From the NCBI RefSeq assembly GCF_020804225.1, contig NZ_WJBI01000002.1:312311-376310 (forward strand): 64,000 bases of DNA, in the 5' to 3' direction. Positions 8,579 through 18,576 of this stretch are shown in pieces. Position numbers and translations under genes: made by a program. The notes beneath the pieces are model-generated. The model saw only the letters and a list, made by a program, of their open reading frames with translations. It was not told the origin of the DNA and ran no database searches. Source of the stretch: Methanosarcina sp. DH2 (GTDB lineage Archaea; Halobacteriota; Methanosarcinia; Methanosarcinales; Methanosarcinaceae). The first letter of the stretch is position 1. Each line of letters starts with the position of its first letter.

Positions 8579-9640
8579 GATTATTCCCCCACAACAATTC
8601 TTTTTCAGATGTGATGTACTTTGTTTTAAGCTAATTCGGTACTTTAAGCTAAACTCAATACTTAGATAGTATCAGATGGCGGGTTATCAGACAAGTCGTT
8701 TTATGCTTCCTATTTAATAAAAAACCGCCTGCAATTAAATATGTTTTCCGGAAGGCGTTATAAGCCATCTTGAAGTCTATTTTCAGGCTGGAAAGTGAAC
8801 TATTTTTAGGCTGGAAAGTGAACTATTTTTAGGCTGGAAAGTGAACTATTTTTAGGCTGGAAAATGAACTCAAAAATACAGCTCCAGTGCCGGTAAAGGC
8901 GAAAATTGCTGAAAAACATGCTGCTCAAAGGAGCGTTTATTAAAAAGAGAATTCAAAGCTTTTCGGCTGCACACCAGGGCCGGGTTTGTGGTGTGGTAGA
9001 TATGTTAGATGTGGTAGATATTTTGATGTGGTAGATGCGGTGGTAGATAAATGGTTCTTTTGGGCATTTACGCGCCCGGCCCTGTGGAATGCAGTTTATG
9101 GTTCCAGACATGTTGGTGCGTTTTAGTCTGTTTGAATCTATTCGCGTAAGTACAATATGTGTTCCCTATCAGGGTTCACACAATTAGGAACCAACGTACT
9201 GGTGTAAGCTGTTCTGGATTTACAACTCACCAGCTTATAATATATTTCTCGTGGTTTTAACTCTCTCCAAACAGGAGAATTTCGGAAGACATATATAGGT
9301 GAAAAAAACGAAAGTTTCAAATCCGTTCATATGAAATAACTTTTAATTTAAACCTTTTTTTGAATTTATCTTAAATATCTTTATCAATCGACGTTATACC
9401 CTGAGATACTGTTAGATCGTTGCATGAGATAACTTTATATACATGTTTTTTGAAAATGAAACTTATCGTATATGTCGTTTCTCTGCTTGAAAAAGGAATA
9501 GGCTATTTTTAGATCTATCATCCACTTAGCGAGAGAAAAAAATAAAAAAAATTGATATATAATTTTATTGGTTAAAACCTGAAGAAATCCATCAGATTAG
9601 ATTTATTTTGTTCTGTTCCTTTTTCTGTTCCTTTTGTCCC
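8579..9640. other. Gene-free spacer with 23-bp tandem repeat
   Basis: No credible coding region is seen. 8785-8870 holds four 23-bp units (aggctggaaagtgaactattttt, the last partial). 8985-9050 has loose reiterations of gtggtagat. An ORF on the minus strand at 9138-9320 has no ribosome site or recognisable composition. A TATA-like ctttatatac near 9430 suggests a possible small transcript, but no RNA family is recognised. Confidence 0.6.
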
Positions 9641-11695
9641 TTATTCTGTAAGCCTGGGGCGTGCGAGAGCGATAAGGACTTCCTGTCCCTTCCATGAACC
9701 TCTACTGAATCTGGTCTCGGCAAAAATCTCAGCCCCTTCCCTGCTAACAAAGGGCACGCTGTACAGGGAAGTTTTTCCTTCGAGGATTTCAGAAAAATTT
9801 TTTGCGGCTTCGAGTACCCGGTTCTGAGGGTGGAAAGAAAGTATATTCTTTCCAAGGAGTTCTTTCTCAGTATAAGCAAGGTGCTTGCGGAAAGCAGGAT
9901 TGGAATGGAGAATGCAGCCTTCGTAATTCACAATAAAAAGAAAATCCTTTATGCTCTTAAAAAGCCCCTGAAAATCGCTGCTGGTTTGATGGAGCTCTGC
10001 TTTTTCCCTTATTCTGCCGATTTCGTTTCCGAGTTCAAGGGCAATGGTTTCAAGCTGTTTTCTGGAAGTTTCGGAGATTTCATCTGCTTTATGGGAACTG
10101 AGCTGAATGACTGCAGCAAAGCGACCACCTGAGAATACAGGGATAAAAGCAGCTGCTCGAAGCTTTTCTTCAGGTGGAGTCTCAAGAGAAGCCATATTTT
10201 TAATCTCAAAATAATGTCTGTAAACAGGTTTCCCTATCCTGAGCAGGTTTGCCAGCCCCTGAGCTTTCCCAAAACCGGACGCCGCTTTCACAAAAGCAGG
10301 AGATAACCCCTTGCAGGTTTTTAACCTCAGTTCGTTACTGCCTTCATCCATAAGATAGATGCATCCAGAATCCAGAGGCTCGACCTCAAGAGCGAGATCA
10401 AGGAGCTGCCTTAAAATTTCCTGAATTTCATCTGTAGAAGCAAGGGCATTTCCGGCATCGCGGCGGAGACGCAGGAAGTCAGAGCTTTGCCTCTTTTCAG
10501 TAACATCAATAACTGTTCCGTACAGGTAATCAATATCTCCTTTTTCATCGGAATGGATAAAAGTCTGCTCATTCACCCAGCGGACCTCTCCCGAAGCCGT
10601 GAGGATCCTGTATTCCTGGAAAAAGTCGTTTCTACCTTCATTATAATTCCTGAACAGGTTATCCCTTACCTTTTCAATATCAAGGGGATGGATAATGTTT
10701 TCATATGTGAGTTCTCCTGAGGTAAAGGCTCCTGCAGGATATCCGAAAATGATTACGTTTTCAGTTATAAATTCCACAGGTCGCTTTTCCCTGGGGCTGC
10801 TCAAAAAAACGACTAAAGGGCTGCTGCTTATAATTAATTCCAGGACTTTGTTCACTTTTAGTAAATGCGAGATATCTCTTTTTATTTTCTTTTCCGCGCT
10901 GATATCTCTTGCAACTATAAGAACAGTATTTTTGCCCTCGTAATCCATTACATGGGCTTCCACTTCTACCGGGATAGAGATGCCGTCTTTTTTCAGATAG
11001 GTAGTCTCAAAAGTAATTTTCCCTTCCTGGTATATTTTCTTAACCTGCCTGGAAAACTGGTTCCCATACCTGGTGTCGATGTTTGCCGGAGCAAGCTTAA
11101 GGAGTTCTTCTCTGCTGTATCCCAGACCCGTGCACGCTCCTTCATTTACTTCCAGGAATTTTCCATTTCTATCCAGGATAATTATGATACTGTTGTTTGA
11201 GTTGAGCAGAGAGTTGAACTTCTGCTCCTCCTGCTCCAGTTTTTCTGCAAGCTCTCTACGAGTGGTAATGTCCGAAACAATCCCGAAGTAGCGGCTTATC
11301 CTGCCGTTTTTTCCATACTGGATGAGAGTCCTATCCTCAACACGGCGAACGTTTCCGTTCTTTGTGAGGACCCTATATTCCAGAGTGTAATCCTTAATTC
11401 CCCTTTCAGAATTGCTTATGACCCCGAAATTAAAAGCTTCAAGGTCTTCAGGGTGGACTATGTCAACATATAGAATTTTTCCAGTCTTAAACTCAGCAGG
11501 CTCATACCCAAGAAATGAAACGTTTGCAGAAGCAAACTCTACCGGAAAGCCGGCTTCGGCTTTTCTTATGAAGATGACCTGTGGAATACTTTCGAGGAAG
11601 ATTTTCAATTCTTCTTTAGATTCAAAAAAGTCGGGCAGCTCCTTTTCAGGATGCCCTTTTCCCGTGAACTTGCTCTGAAGGCTCTTTTCCGTAAT
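9641..11695 (-). CDS. Multi-PAS/GAF sensory protein without kinase domain
   Basis: A soluble signalling protein of about 684 residues. Starting at about residue 30, three PAS domains with PAC motifs follow one another: first (YVDIVHPED, YRVLTKNGNVRRVEDRT, G-I-V-S-D-I-T), second (LGYSREELLKLAP, V-L-I-V-A-R-D-I-S) and third (GYPAGAFTSGELTYENIIHPLD, V-N-E-Q-T-F-I-H, G-T-V-I-D-V-T). A GAF domain and a fourth PAS follow. It ends with no histidine kinase or output domain, so it probably signals through a partner. Start problem: the TTG at 11608 clips the first PAS helix. The frame is open upstream to an ATT at 11695 with GGGG six bases before it, and contains no ATG or GTG. A non-AUG start is therefore likely. 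Confidence 0.75.
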   Translation of the reverse strand: MTEKSLQSKFTGKGHPEKELPDFFESKEELKIFLESIPQVIFIRKAEAGFPVEFASANVSFLGYEPAEFKTGKILYVDIVHPEDLEAFNFGVISNSERGIKDYTLEYRVLTKNGNVRRVEDRTLIQYGKNGRISRYFGIVSDITTRRELAEKLEQEEQKFNSLLNSNNSIIIILDRNGKFLEVNEGACTGLGYSREELLKLAPANIDTRYGNQFSRQVKKIYQEGKITFETTYLKKDGISIPVEVEAHVMDYEGKNTVLIVARDISAEKKIKRDISHLLKVNKVLELIISSSPLVVFLSSPREKRPVEFITENVIIFGYPAGAFTSGELTYENIIHPLDIEKVRDNLFRNYNEGRNDFFQEYRILTASGEVRWVNEQTFIHSDEKGDIDYLYGTVIDVTEKRQSSDFLRLRRDAGNALASTDEIQEILRQLLDLALEVEPLDSGCIYLMDEGSNELRLKTCKGLSPAFVKAASGFGKAQGLANLLRIGKPVYRHYFEIKNMASLETPPEEKLRAAAFIPVFSGGRFAAVIQLSSHKADEISETSRKQLETIALELGNEIGRIREKAELHQTSSDFQGLFKSIKDFLFIVNYEGCILHSNPAFRKHLAYTEKELLGKNILSFHPQNRVLEAAKNFSEILEGKTSLYSVPFVSREGAEIFAETRFSRGSWKGQEVLIALARPRLTE

Positions 11696-11968
11696 ACTGA
11701 TCCCCTGTTAAAATTAATATAGGCTGATATTTATATCTTTGGTTTATTTATAAAACTGTTTATTATAATAAATGTGTCTATTAATAAAACTTTCTTTTCA
11801 TTACAGGAAAAAGATATCCGAAGACGGTGTCATTTAAAGGCAATTTAGTTGAATATAAGGAATATGATTGAACCTTAAGGCTTGAAAGAGTATTTTGAAT
11901 GTTAAGTTATATATAAAAATCCCCTAATTACTCTTATTGTGGGATAAACACAATAGGGAGAGTGAAAT

Positions 11969-12199
11969 ATGGCTGATAAGACAGATAAAGTTGCTGAAAA
12001 TGTTCCCGGACCTTATTATTGTGACTACGAATGTATCGCATGCCACCTATGTGTGGATACGTCACCAGAGAACTTTAAAATGACTGATGATGATTCCAAT
12101 GCTTATGTATATAAGCAGCCGGAAAATGATGAGGAAAAGCAAGCCTGTGAGGAGGCACTGGAAGCCTGTCCGGTTGATGCAATTGGCAACGATGGCTAA
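11969..12199 (+). CDS. Single-cluster [4Fe-4S] ferredoxin
   Basis: A 76-residue acidic electron carrier. Cysteines C22-x2-C25-x2-C28 and C67 (in A-C-P-V-D-A-I) are the four ligands of a [4Fe-4S] cluster. C18 and C60 are additional and could form the extra disulfide known in Pyrococcus-type ferredoxins. It has the aromatic Y-Y-C-D-Y-E-C-I-A-C lead-in typical of the one-cluster archaeal type. The ATG at 11969 follows a GGGAG site. An AT-rich element (ttatatataaaaatc near 11906-11920) is a good TATA box candidate. It stands alone and divergent from the PAS protein. Redox partners cannot be inferred. Confidence 0.9.
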   Translation: MADKTDKVAENVPGPYYCDYECIACHLCVDTSPENFKMTDDDSNAYVYKQPENDEEKQACEEALEACPVDAIGNDG

Positions 12200-12439
12200 A
12201 CTGGCCTGTTCCATTTAAGCTTATTTCTTTAACTTTTTCCTATTCGCCTTTCCTGAATGGAGAAAGTTAACTTATCTATTATCTATCTACAGGTTTTTTA
12301 CGTTTTTAATTTTCTATGTTTTTAATTTTCTACGTTTTGGTTTTATACAGATTTTATACCGCGATTTTTATACTACAGTTTTTATGCATAGGTTTGTATG
12401 CGCTGCATTATATCCTTTATTTCATATCCTCATAATCCT

Positions 12440-13216
12440 TTATTCTATCAGCCCGATTTCTGAATAGATCCTGGAGAGTCCCTGAAGGGTTGAGTATCCT
12501 TTTCTTGTGATGATATAGTCTCCCCTCTCACTACGCTGTAAAACCATGCCCGTATCAAGCAGTTTCTGCAGGTGGAATAAAAGGTTTCCGCCGCGAAGCC
12601 CGGTGAGTTTGGAAAGCTCAGAGAAGGTCTTGTTTTCTCCCGAAAGGGCTTTTAGCATAACGAGGCGCTGTTTGTTTGCAATAGGTTCGCAGACCTCAGA
12701 AACTATCCTGTCAGGCTCGATTGCACTTATGTCGCCTTTTTCGTCCTTTTCTTCCCTGTCTTCATAGATCTGGAGGGAGCGCATGAGTTTTACCTGTTTT
12801 TCAAAAAGATTGCTGGCTTCTGAAAAGCACCTGCTGCACTGAGGTTTTTTTGCTTCCTTCTTTAATTCCTCAAGCCTGTCCCTGTGCAATCTGACAGTCC
12901 CGGCATCAACCTTCGCTCTGCCAACAAGCCCTGCTGTTTCCTGTAAAATCTCTTTGAATGCAACTTCACAGAACTCCCTCATCCCGCAGTCCCTGGTCAT
13001 CTGGCTGTGCATCCTTTCGTTTGCGTCCTCGCAAAGATAGTCCACCATGGGTTTCATGAAGTTTTTCCTCATTTCTACCAGCATCCCTTCAATATGCTGC
13101 TGGTTTGACCTCTGCAAAAACCTCGAGAACTCATTCCTCAGGGACGTTACCTCTTCCTTAATGGAATGCAATTCTTCCCTGTAGTAAATGTCAGTATCTG
13201 CCTGTGTCGTCTCCAT
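12440..13216 (-). CDS. Winged-helix regulator with Cys-rich sensory region
   Basis: About 258 residues. The N-terminal 60 or so form a predicted coiled coil (I-K-E-E-V-T-S-L-R-N-E-F). A central helical region contains C-x-x-C (Q-C-S-R-C) plus four other cysteines (L-C-E-D, R-D-C-G-M-R-E-F-C-E among them), suited to metal, Fe-S or redox sensing. The C terminus is an ArsR-like winged helix (A-N-K-Q-R-L-V-M-L-K-A-L, F-S-E-L-S-K-L-T-G-L-R-G-G-N-L-L-F-H-L-Q-K-L). ATG at 13216 is used; TTG at 13225 is possible. It is flanked by a ferredoxin and a four-Cys mini-protein, consistent with a redox theme (inference). Methanosarcina species carry many regulators of this style. Confidence 0.75.
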   Translation of the reverse strand: METTQADTDIYYREELHSIKEEVTSLRNEFSRFLQRSNQQHIEGMLVEMRKNFMKPMVDYLCEDANERMHSQMTRDCGMREFCEVAFKEILQETAGLVGRAKVDAGTVRLHRDRLEELKKEAKKPQCSRCFSEASNLFEKQVKLMRSLQIYEDREEKDEKGDISAIEPDRIVSEVCEPIANKQRLVMLKALSGENKTFSELSKLTGLRGGNLLFHLQKLLDTGMVLQRSERGDYIITRKGYSTLQGLSRIYSEIGLIE

Positions 13217-13404
13217 TCCTATCAATCTCTGAACCTGTAAAAAACCTGCTTTTGTTTAATTTGAGATATTTTAGTTAAAGGTTACTCTGGTTTGCTATCA
13301 TTTTTGTATTAAGGGTCATTTTTCTGTACTATCAGAAAGTTGTGCATAATTCTGACGCTCAAGTATATAAATATATACAGCTTTTAAGAGTCCGGTGATA
13401 ATGA

Positions 13405-13605
13405 ATGGAATTACAGGACATAAACAACTTCGTACAGACCGCAAATGAAGAACAGCTCAAAGCCTTCGGATTCCTTGGACAGTGGATGATGGAAAACGTC
13501 CCTAAATACTGCACCTGTGCCTCAAAGTGCAACCAGAACTGTGAGCTTGCAAAGGCACTGGGCGGAGCACTCCAGACTGCCGGGCAAAGACTTCAGGGAC
13601 AGTAA
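13405..13605 (+). CDS. Small four-cysteine protein
   Basis: A 66-residue acidic protein with C36-T-C38-x3-C42-x3-C46 in its second half, a spacing that could ligate zinc or an Fe-S cluster, after a helical N terminus (L-K-A-F-G-F-L-G-Q-W-M-M-E-N). No family is recognised. The ATG at 13405 has GGTGAT a few bases upstream; a different-frame ATG at 13401 is ignored. It is divergent from the Cys-bearing winged-helix regulator and shares a 190-bp promoter region with it (tatataaatatatac near 13365-13379), so it may be a target or partner of that regulator. Confidence 0.7.
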   Translation: MELQDINNFVQTANEEQLKAFGFLGQWMMENVPKYCTCASKCNQNCELAKALGGALQTAGQRLQGQ

Positions 13606-13685
13606 GCGGGTTCTGTCAGAATCCTGCTGCCCCTTCATTTTTTATTTTTCGGTTTTGAGGCATTTATAATTTCACTGGTGCATTT

Positions 13686-13818
13686 AGAGCCTATCCGAAA
13701 AGTGGTTACATGCTATAACTTTTACAATATGCAATATGCAAAACCGGAACGGATACTCTGACATTATAGACCTATTGTGACTTTTCAACATGCATTACTG
13801 ACTTTTCGGATAGGCTCT
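13686..13818. mobile_element. MITE with perfect 18-bp terminal inverted repeats
   Basis: A 133-bp non-coding element bounded by a perfect 18-bp inverted repeat (agagcctatccgaaaagt at 13686-13703, its reverse complement at 13801-13818). If the ends are taken as gagcc...ggctc, each side is flanked by TTA, a possible 3-bp target duplication of the TNA type made by some IS5-family transposases. There is no transposase inside. It sits between the four-Cys gene and the CoA-binding gene. A diverged relative with related ends is at 28341-28469. Confidence 0.8.
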
Positions 13819-13984
13819 TACTCCGTTTTGTATCATTTTACGCTATCTTCCACCATTTTACACTATTTTCAAATCAAATCTGTCACACAGGCCGGGCATA
13901 CAGACCCGGGAATACAACATATTAATAACTTGTAAGATATATTTTAATATACGAATATAATTATTAAATAAAGGGGAATTTAAA

Positions 13985-14422
13985 ATGGAACCAACAGCTT
14001 CAGATTGGGAGAACTTCTGGAACGCAAACACTTTTGCAGTAATTACTGACAATACAAAGCCAGCCATGAAATGGGCTGCTTCAGAACTCAAAAAGAGGGG
14101 CAGGAAAGTATACGTTGTTGACTTATCCGATAAACCTGAGCCCGGCTCCCTGAAAAATGTCTCCGAACTTCCGGGCGGCCTTGACCGCGCCATCGTCGGG
14201 ATAACGAAATCCGAGCCTGGCGACCTGATCCCTGCCCTGAAAGAAAAAGGCGCAAAAAAAGTCTGGATCCACTGGAAAACAGAAACCGAAAAAGCTCTCA
14301 GTGCCTGCGAAGAAGAGAATCTTGAATACCTGGCAGGGCGCTGCCCTATGATATATCTGGGAAGCGGGTTAAGTATACATGGAATGCACAGGACGATTGC
14401 GAAGATGACGGGGAATTATTGA
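13985..14422 (+). CDS. CoA-binding domain protein
   Basis: A 145-residue stand-alone CoA_binding_2 (Rossmann-like) protein: FWNANTFAVITDNTKPAMKWAASELKKRGRKVYVVDLSD, then A-I-V-G-I-T-K-S-E-P-G-D-L-I-P-A-L-K-E-K-G-A-K-K-V-W-I-H, and a closing G-R-C-P-M-I-Y-L segment. Such proteins bind CoA or acyl-CoA and are of unknown physiological function. The ATG at 13985 is preceded by AGGGGA. A decayed second copy of its 3' half lies at 19711-19953, on the other side of the VWA/MoxR pair. Confidence 0.8.
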   Translation: MEPTASDWENFWNANTFAVITDNTKPAMKWAASELKKRGRKVYVVDLSDKPEPGSLKNVSELPGGLDRAIVGITKSEPGDLIPALKEKGAKKVWIHWKTETEKALSACEEENLEYLAGRCPMIYLGSGLSIHGMHRTIAKMTGNY

Positions 14423-14522
14423 AAAAAGGTGGGAAAAAACAGGAAAATACTCTACCCTAAGAATCTTAATGCAAATTCTACTAGCAGAAGGTAATATTTA
14501 TTTTTATCCCATTTTAGCCCGT

Positions 14523-14620
14523 TTATTTTCTATTTTACTCACTTATTTTCTATTCTACTCACCTATTTTCTATTTTACTTACTTATTTTCTATTTTACTC
14601 ACTTATTTTCCATTTAGACT
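14523..14620. repeat. 20-bp tandem repeat between convergent genes
   Basis: About five units of ttattttctattttactcac with single-base variants, T-rich on the plus strand, just downstream of the CoA-binding gene and convergent with the VWA gene. Besides being repetitive, the T-runs may serve as a transcription terminator for the CoA-binding gene. Confidence 0.8.
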
Positions 14621-14700
14621 TTAAGTTCCTGAATAATTTGTTCTATTTTCTTAAAATGTGATTGAGCGGGACTGGATTTCCTGTTAGGTTCCGGTTTTCG

Positions 14701-17700
14701 TCAGGTAGTTATTCGCTTATAAAGTAAAGGAAGCCTCTCCGGGAGTATCTGTGCATCATCAATTATCGTGTACCCGGTATCAGAGAATATGTTATCAAGA
14801 TAGTCTCCGGGATTGTTATCAACAGTAATGCAAAAAAAATGAATTCCGCGGGCATTTCCTTCCCGGATGGCAGTCTTTGTATCTTCTTCAGCAAGTTTTC
14901 CCTGATATGCTCCCTCTCCATAGCAGGTATCATAAGGTTCACCGTCTGATAGCAAAATAAGAATCTTTGTTCTAGCATCGACCTGTTCCAGTTTTTCGAT
15001 GGAATGGCGGATTGCAGGCCCAAGTCTTGTGTTAGCTACCGGTTCTAGCAGGCTTATCCTTTGCTCCACACTCGCTGACAGCTCTTCACCGAACTCTTTT
15101 ATGATGTAATATTCCACATCTTCTTTTGTATGGCCGGAAAATGCATAAATTGCGTATTTGTCTCCTATGTTTTCAAGGGCCTGGACCATTATTACCAGCG
15201 CATCCTTTTCAATGTTTATTATACTCCTTTCCCCAATACTCCTTCTTTCCCCAATACTCCTTCTTTCCTCAACACTCCTTCTTTCCTCAACACTTCTTCC
15301 TTCTCCACAAAGCCTTTTTCGGGTCGAGGCGCTCACATCTACGAGGAAAAGGGTAGCAACATCCCTTTTGCGTTTATCCCATCTCACATAAAGTTTCTCA
15401 TCAGGGTTAATTCCACACCTTCTTTCTATCAAAGCATCTGAAAAAGCATCGATATCGATCTCCGTACCGTCTGTCTGCCCTTTCAATTTTTGAAACGACT
15501 CCGGTTTCATTCTGCTGAAAACACTTTTTATGAGATCAATCTCGTTGCGATAACGCTCGGAAGCATCCCTGTAATATTCACCTGACCCTCCGGCAGGTTC
15601 TATTTCGTGTACAGCGCACCAGTCTGACTTATAATCGTTCATAGCATAATCCCATTCGTCATACCTGTAACTGCCAAGGACCTTCCAGTTTTTATCCGTC
15701 GCATACGCAGGCTTCGGTTTTGCTTTTTCCCCATGTGTTTTCTCGTTTACGGGCCGTTCTTCTTCAGCTGCAGGTTTGTCCTCACTTTCAGGGATAAATT
15801 TCTTAATTATATTTTCATGAGATTTTGTGCTCAGAGTATCCTTTACACCGAAAGAACCAAAACCCACACCCCGGTATTCGATATTTTGTATTGTCTCGTA
15901 TTTCCGGTGCCCCAGTGAGCCCAGAAAGTCTTCAAGCATAATGTATATGTCAAAAGTAGCTTCCAGAGAGGTCAAAGTTGACGAATCAGGCTGTAAAACC
16001 TGGTTCCGCAAAATATCATGAATTTTATCGAGAAGGAACCCGGTCTCTTCCGTAAGCTTAAAAAGCGGTTTGTGAAGGGATGAAAGCCACAGTAGGGCTT
16101 CCATAAGCTTTTCAAGGTCCCCTTCCGGGACAGGTCTTGTCAGGAGCATCCGGGACCTTACAGATTCAAGGTCCGAACGCAAGCCCCTATAAAGGTCCAT
16201 TATCAGGTACTCAACCCTTGCGTCTTCCAGAATGCCAAGTATGCTTGCTGCCAGGACCCTGTTTGGGAACATCGCTATTATGGTTGAGATATCCATTATG
16301 TCCTTCGACAGCCGAATATTGTCTGAAAGCAGAATATCTTCTGAGAGCAGGTCGCTTCTTTCAGCTCCGTATTTTTCATTTATTGCTGTTAGCAATTCGC
16401 ACACGGCTTTCGAAGAAATCTTTGAAGAACTGAACAGAGCATGGCCTACCTCATGCATGACACTTAACTTGTATATCTTGAAATTATTCTCAAAATTGCC
16501 ATACCTGTTGATTCTCGGTTCAAGATAGATTGTCCTGCCTGATATAACAGGGTTTAAAGAACCGGTTTTATTGGTCTCATTATAACCCGGAAGCTCTTTT
16601 TTTGACCGTATCTTAAAACCGGTACCTGAAAGCCCCATTGCATAATACCTGAGGATATTTGCAACTTTCTTAAGGGCAACACTTCCTGTAAGTTCATCAA
16701 TGAAATCTTTTGAACTTCTGGACTTTAAGGAGAAGTAGGGCCTGCCAGGAAAAATGTTACCTTCAGAAATCTCAAGCCCTTTCAGTGCCCACTCTTCCAG
16801 TTCGAGAACATCAAGGTCAGTCAGGAGCGCAGGGGAGTAAGTAAAGTAATCCACAGCGAGATTTCTATCCGAATCATAAACTTTTATCCCGGTATCTACC
16901 CATTTCCTGATGTCTCTGTGTCCTATTTTTTCAACAACTTCCGGGAGGCTCTCGAAAAATTTTCCTGCAAGAAGCCAGTCTTTTTCGAGCAGTGACTGCG
17001 CTATTTCGAATATTTCTCCATGATATGAAGGGGGTATTTTCCTGAAGGAAACAACCGAGTTTTTGAAATATCCCGAACCAAGGCTGGAACTCTCTTTTGA
17101 TATTCTGGATCCTGTGTCCACCCAATCTTTAAATTTGCTGCCTGAAAATAACCTGAGAGCAGCAGGAGAGTATTCAAAGTAACTGCCAGTGCAGTCTGGA
17201 TTTATAAGCGCAAGTTCGACTCCAACATCAAGTAAATATTCCCTTTCCTCACTATTAATAGTTTTAAGACGTTTTTCCAGGTCCCCAAAACTGCTCTCAT
17301 AAAACCTCTCAAAAGCCTGTTTTTCGGATGAGAGGGAAAGTATCCCCTTTTCAGCCCATTGTTGAAGCTCACTGATATTAAGGTATAAAAGGACACCCGG
17401 ACTCCTGTCCAGGAAGCTAACAGCTGCATCAACATTTATTTTTGCTATTTCTTTAGCTGTTGATACCCAGGTTCCAAAACCCATATCATCCAGTTTTGCC
17501 ATTGCTGCAGGCGTATGCTTGAATAGCGCCAGTGCAACGGCAGTTTCGTCCGCATGATCTACACAGCCTGCGCAGCCTGCAAATTCATTTAATGCTGTTA
17601 GAAGCTCTTTTCGTCTTCGAGGCGGAATAGCTGAAAATACATCTTTTGATGCAGCCAGGATATCGATAGCTACTATCCACTGCACATTGAGCAGGCAGTC

Positions 17701-18576
17701 AATTATGCTGTAAAATATCCTGAAATCCTCAGGGGAAAAGAGAGCCAGCATATCCGGAAGGCGTTCAAAATATGCCTCTGCAACCTTTGCATTTGAGCCG
17801 GCAAATTTCTCTCCGAGCCTTATAAATTCTTTAAAGTTTTCCAGGTCCCTGGTGTCAATGGAAGTATTAGTTGAAGTATCAGCAGAAACGTCGGTGGAAG
17901 TACCGGTGGAAATATTAGCGAGGATATCCGTGGAAGTGGGAATATTAGTGGGAATATTAGTGGGAATATTAGTGGGAATATTAGTGGAAATAGGAATATC
18001 TGTGGAAGTGGAGATATCAGTGTTAAGGGAAGTGGAGGTCACTATACTGGCAGTGTGACTAAAGTAAGCTATTGCAAGCCGGTTGTTTTTTTCAGCGAGC
18101 GATGCCCCGATTTCCGTCCATTTTTCTAAAAGAGGAAGCCCTTTTTGACCTTTTTTCTTTAGGATCACAACCGAGGAGTCAAAGAACCCTTCAAAGCAGG
18201 AAAAGCTTAATTCTGAGGCTTTGCTGGCAATTGAAAGCCATTTACGGAAGTCGTGGTTTTCACGGTTTGTCCGGTCTTTTTGAGCTGTCCGGTCTTTTTG
18301 AGCTGTCCGGTCTTTTTGAGCTGTCTGATCGATCTGATCTGCCAGTTCTGTCTGTTCCGTTGTTAGTTTTGTGAGTTTATAGACCACGGGTGCCGTTCTG
18401 ATGTAAGCTGCCTGAACCCTTTTTCCTTTTTTTGTGATGAATTTTCCGGGATGAAGTACTGTTTCCAGTTCAGCCCTGTCAAATTCTACTAATTGTTCCG
18501 CAGCCACAGAAATATCTTTCACATCAAGTTTCGGAAAATTTGACTTTATCAGTGCAGAGAGTTCTTTGTGGGACAA
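14701..18576 (-). CDS. Giant VWA-domain protein (CbbO/NorD-like) with HExxH motif
   Basis: A 1291-residue cytoplasmic protein. The first 650 residues are reiterated ~40-residue helical modules with the pattern W-x2-x-G ... A-x2-Y-F-x2-S-P. Residues 708-712 form H-E-V-G-H, a zinc-metalloprotease-type motif. The C terminus is a von Willebrand A domain with the MIDAS D-V-S-A-S (D1080) and L-S-D-G-E. Partner of the adjacent CbbQ-like AAA+ ATPase; in known pairs the two remodel enzymes or insert metals. Three in-frame minisatellites interrupt it: an 18-bp unit x3 (18269-18322), a 12-bp unit x4 (17936-17983) and an 18-bp unit near 15225-15300. The TTG at 18576 is a minimal start; the frame is open upstream through a G-F-H-E repeat to CTG codons near 18691, with GGAG before them. 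Confidence 0.78.
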   Translation of the reverse strand: MSHKELSALIKSNFPKLDVKDISVAAEQLVEFDRAELETVLHPGKFITKKGKRVQAAYIRTAPVVYKLTKLTTEQTELADQIDQTAQKDRTAQKDRTAQKDRTNRENHDFRKWLSIASKASELSFSCFEGFFDSSVVILKKKGQKGLPLLEKWTEIGASLAEKNNRLAIAYFSHTASIVTSTSLNTDISTSTDIPISTNIPTNIPTNIPTNIPTSTDILANISTGTSTDVSADTSTNTSIDTRDLENFKEFIRLGEKFAGSNAKVAEAYFERLPDMLALFSPEDFRIFYSIIDCLLNVQWIVAIDILAASKDVFSAIPPRRRKELLTALNEFAGCAGCVDHADETAVALALFKHTPAAMAKLDDMGFGTWVSTAKEIAKINVDAAVSFLDRSPGVLLYLNISELQQWAEKGILSLSSEKQAFERFYESSFGDLEKRLKTINSEEREYLLDVGVELALINPDCTGSYFEYSPAALRLFSGSKFKDWVDTGSRISKESSSLGSGYFKNSVVSFRKIPPSYHGEIFEIAQSLLEKDWLLAGKFFESLPEVVEKIGHRDIRKWVDTGIKVYDSDRNLAVDYFTYSPALLTDLDVLELEEWALKGLEISEGNIFPGRPYFSLKSRSSKDFIDELTGSVALKKVANILRYYAMGLSGTGFKIRSKKELPGYNETNKTGSLNPVISGRTIYLEPRINRYGNFENNFKIYKLSVMHEVGHALFSSSKISSKAVCELLTAINEKYGAERSDLLSEDILLSDNIRLSKDIMDISTIIAMFPNRVLAASILGILEDARVEYLIMDLYRGLRSDLESVRSRMLLTRPVPEGDLEKLMEALLWLSSLHKPLFKLTEETGFLLDKIHDILRNQVLQPDSSTLTSLEATFDIYIMLEDFLGSLGHRKYETIQNIEYRGVGFGSFGVKDTLSTKSHENIIKKFIPESEDKPAAEEERPVNEKTHGEKAKPKPAYATDKNWKVLGSYRYDEWDYAMNDYKSDWCAVHEIEPAGGSGEYYRDASERYRNEIDLIKSVFSRMKPESFQKLKGQTDGTEIDIDAFSDALIERRCGINPDEKLYVRWDKRKRDVATLFLVDVSASTRKRLCGEGRSVEERRSVEERRSIGERRSIGERSIINIEKDALVIMVQALENIGDKYAIYAFSGHTKEDVEYYIIKEFGEELSASVEQRISLLEPVANTRLGPAIRHSIEKLEQVDARTKILILLSDGEPYDTCYGEGAYQGKLAEEDTKTAIREGNARGIHFFCITVDNNPGDYLDNIFSDTGYTIIDDAQILPERLPLLYKRITT

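Noticed and set aside
9138-9320. 60-codon minus-strand frame
   Set aside because: No ribosome site, no recognisable composition or context.
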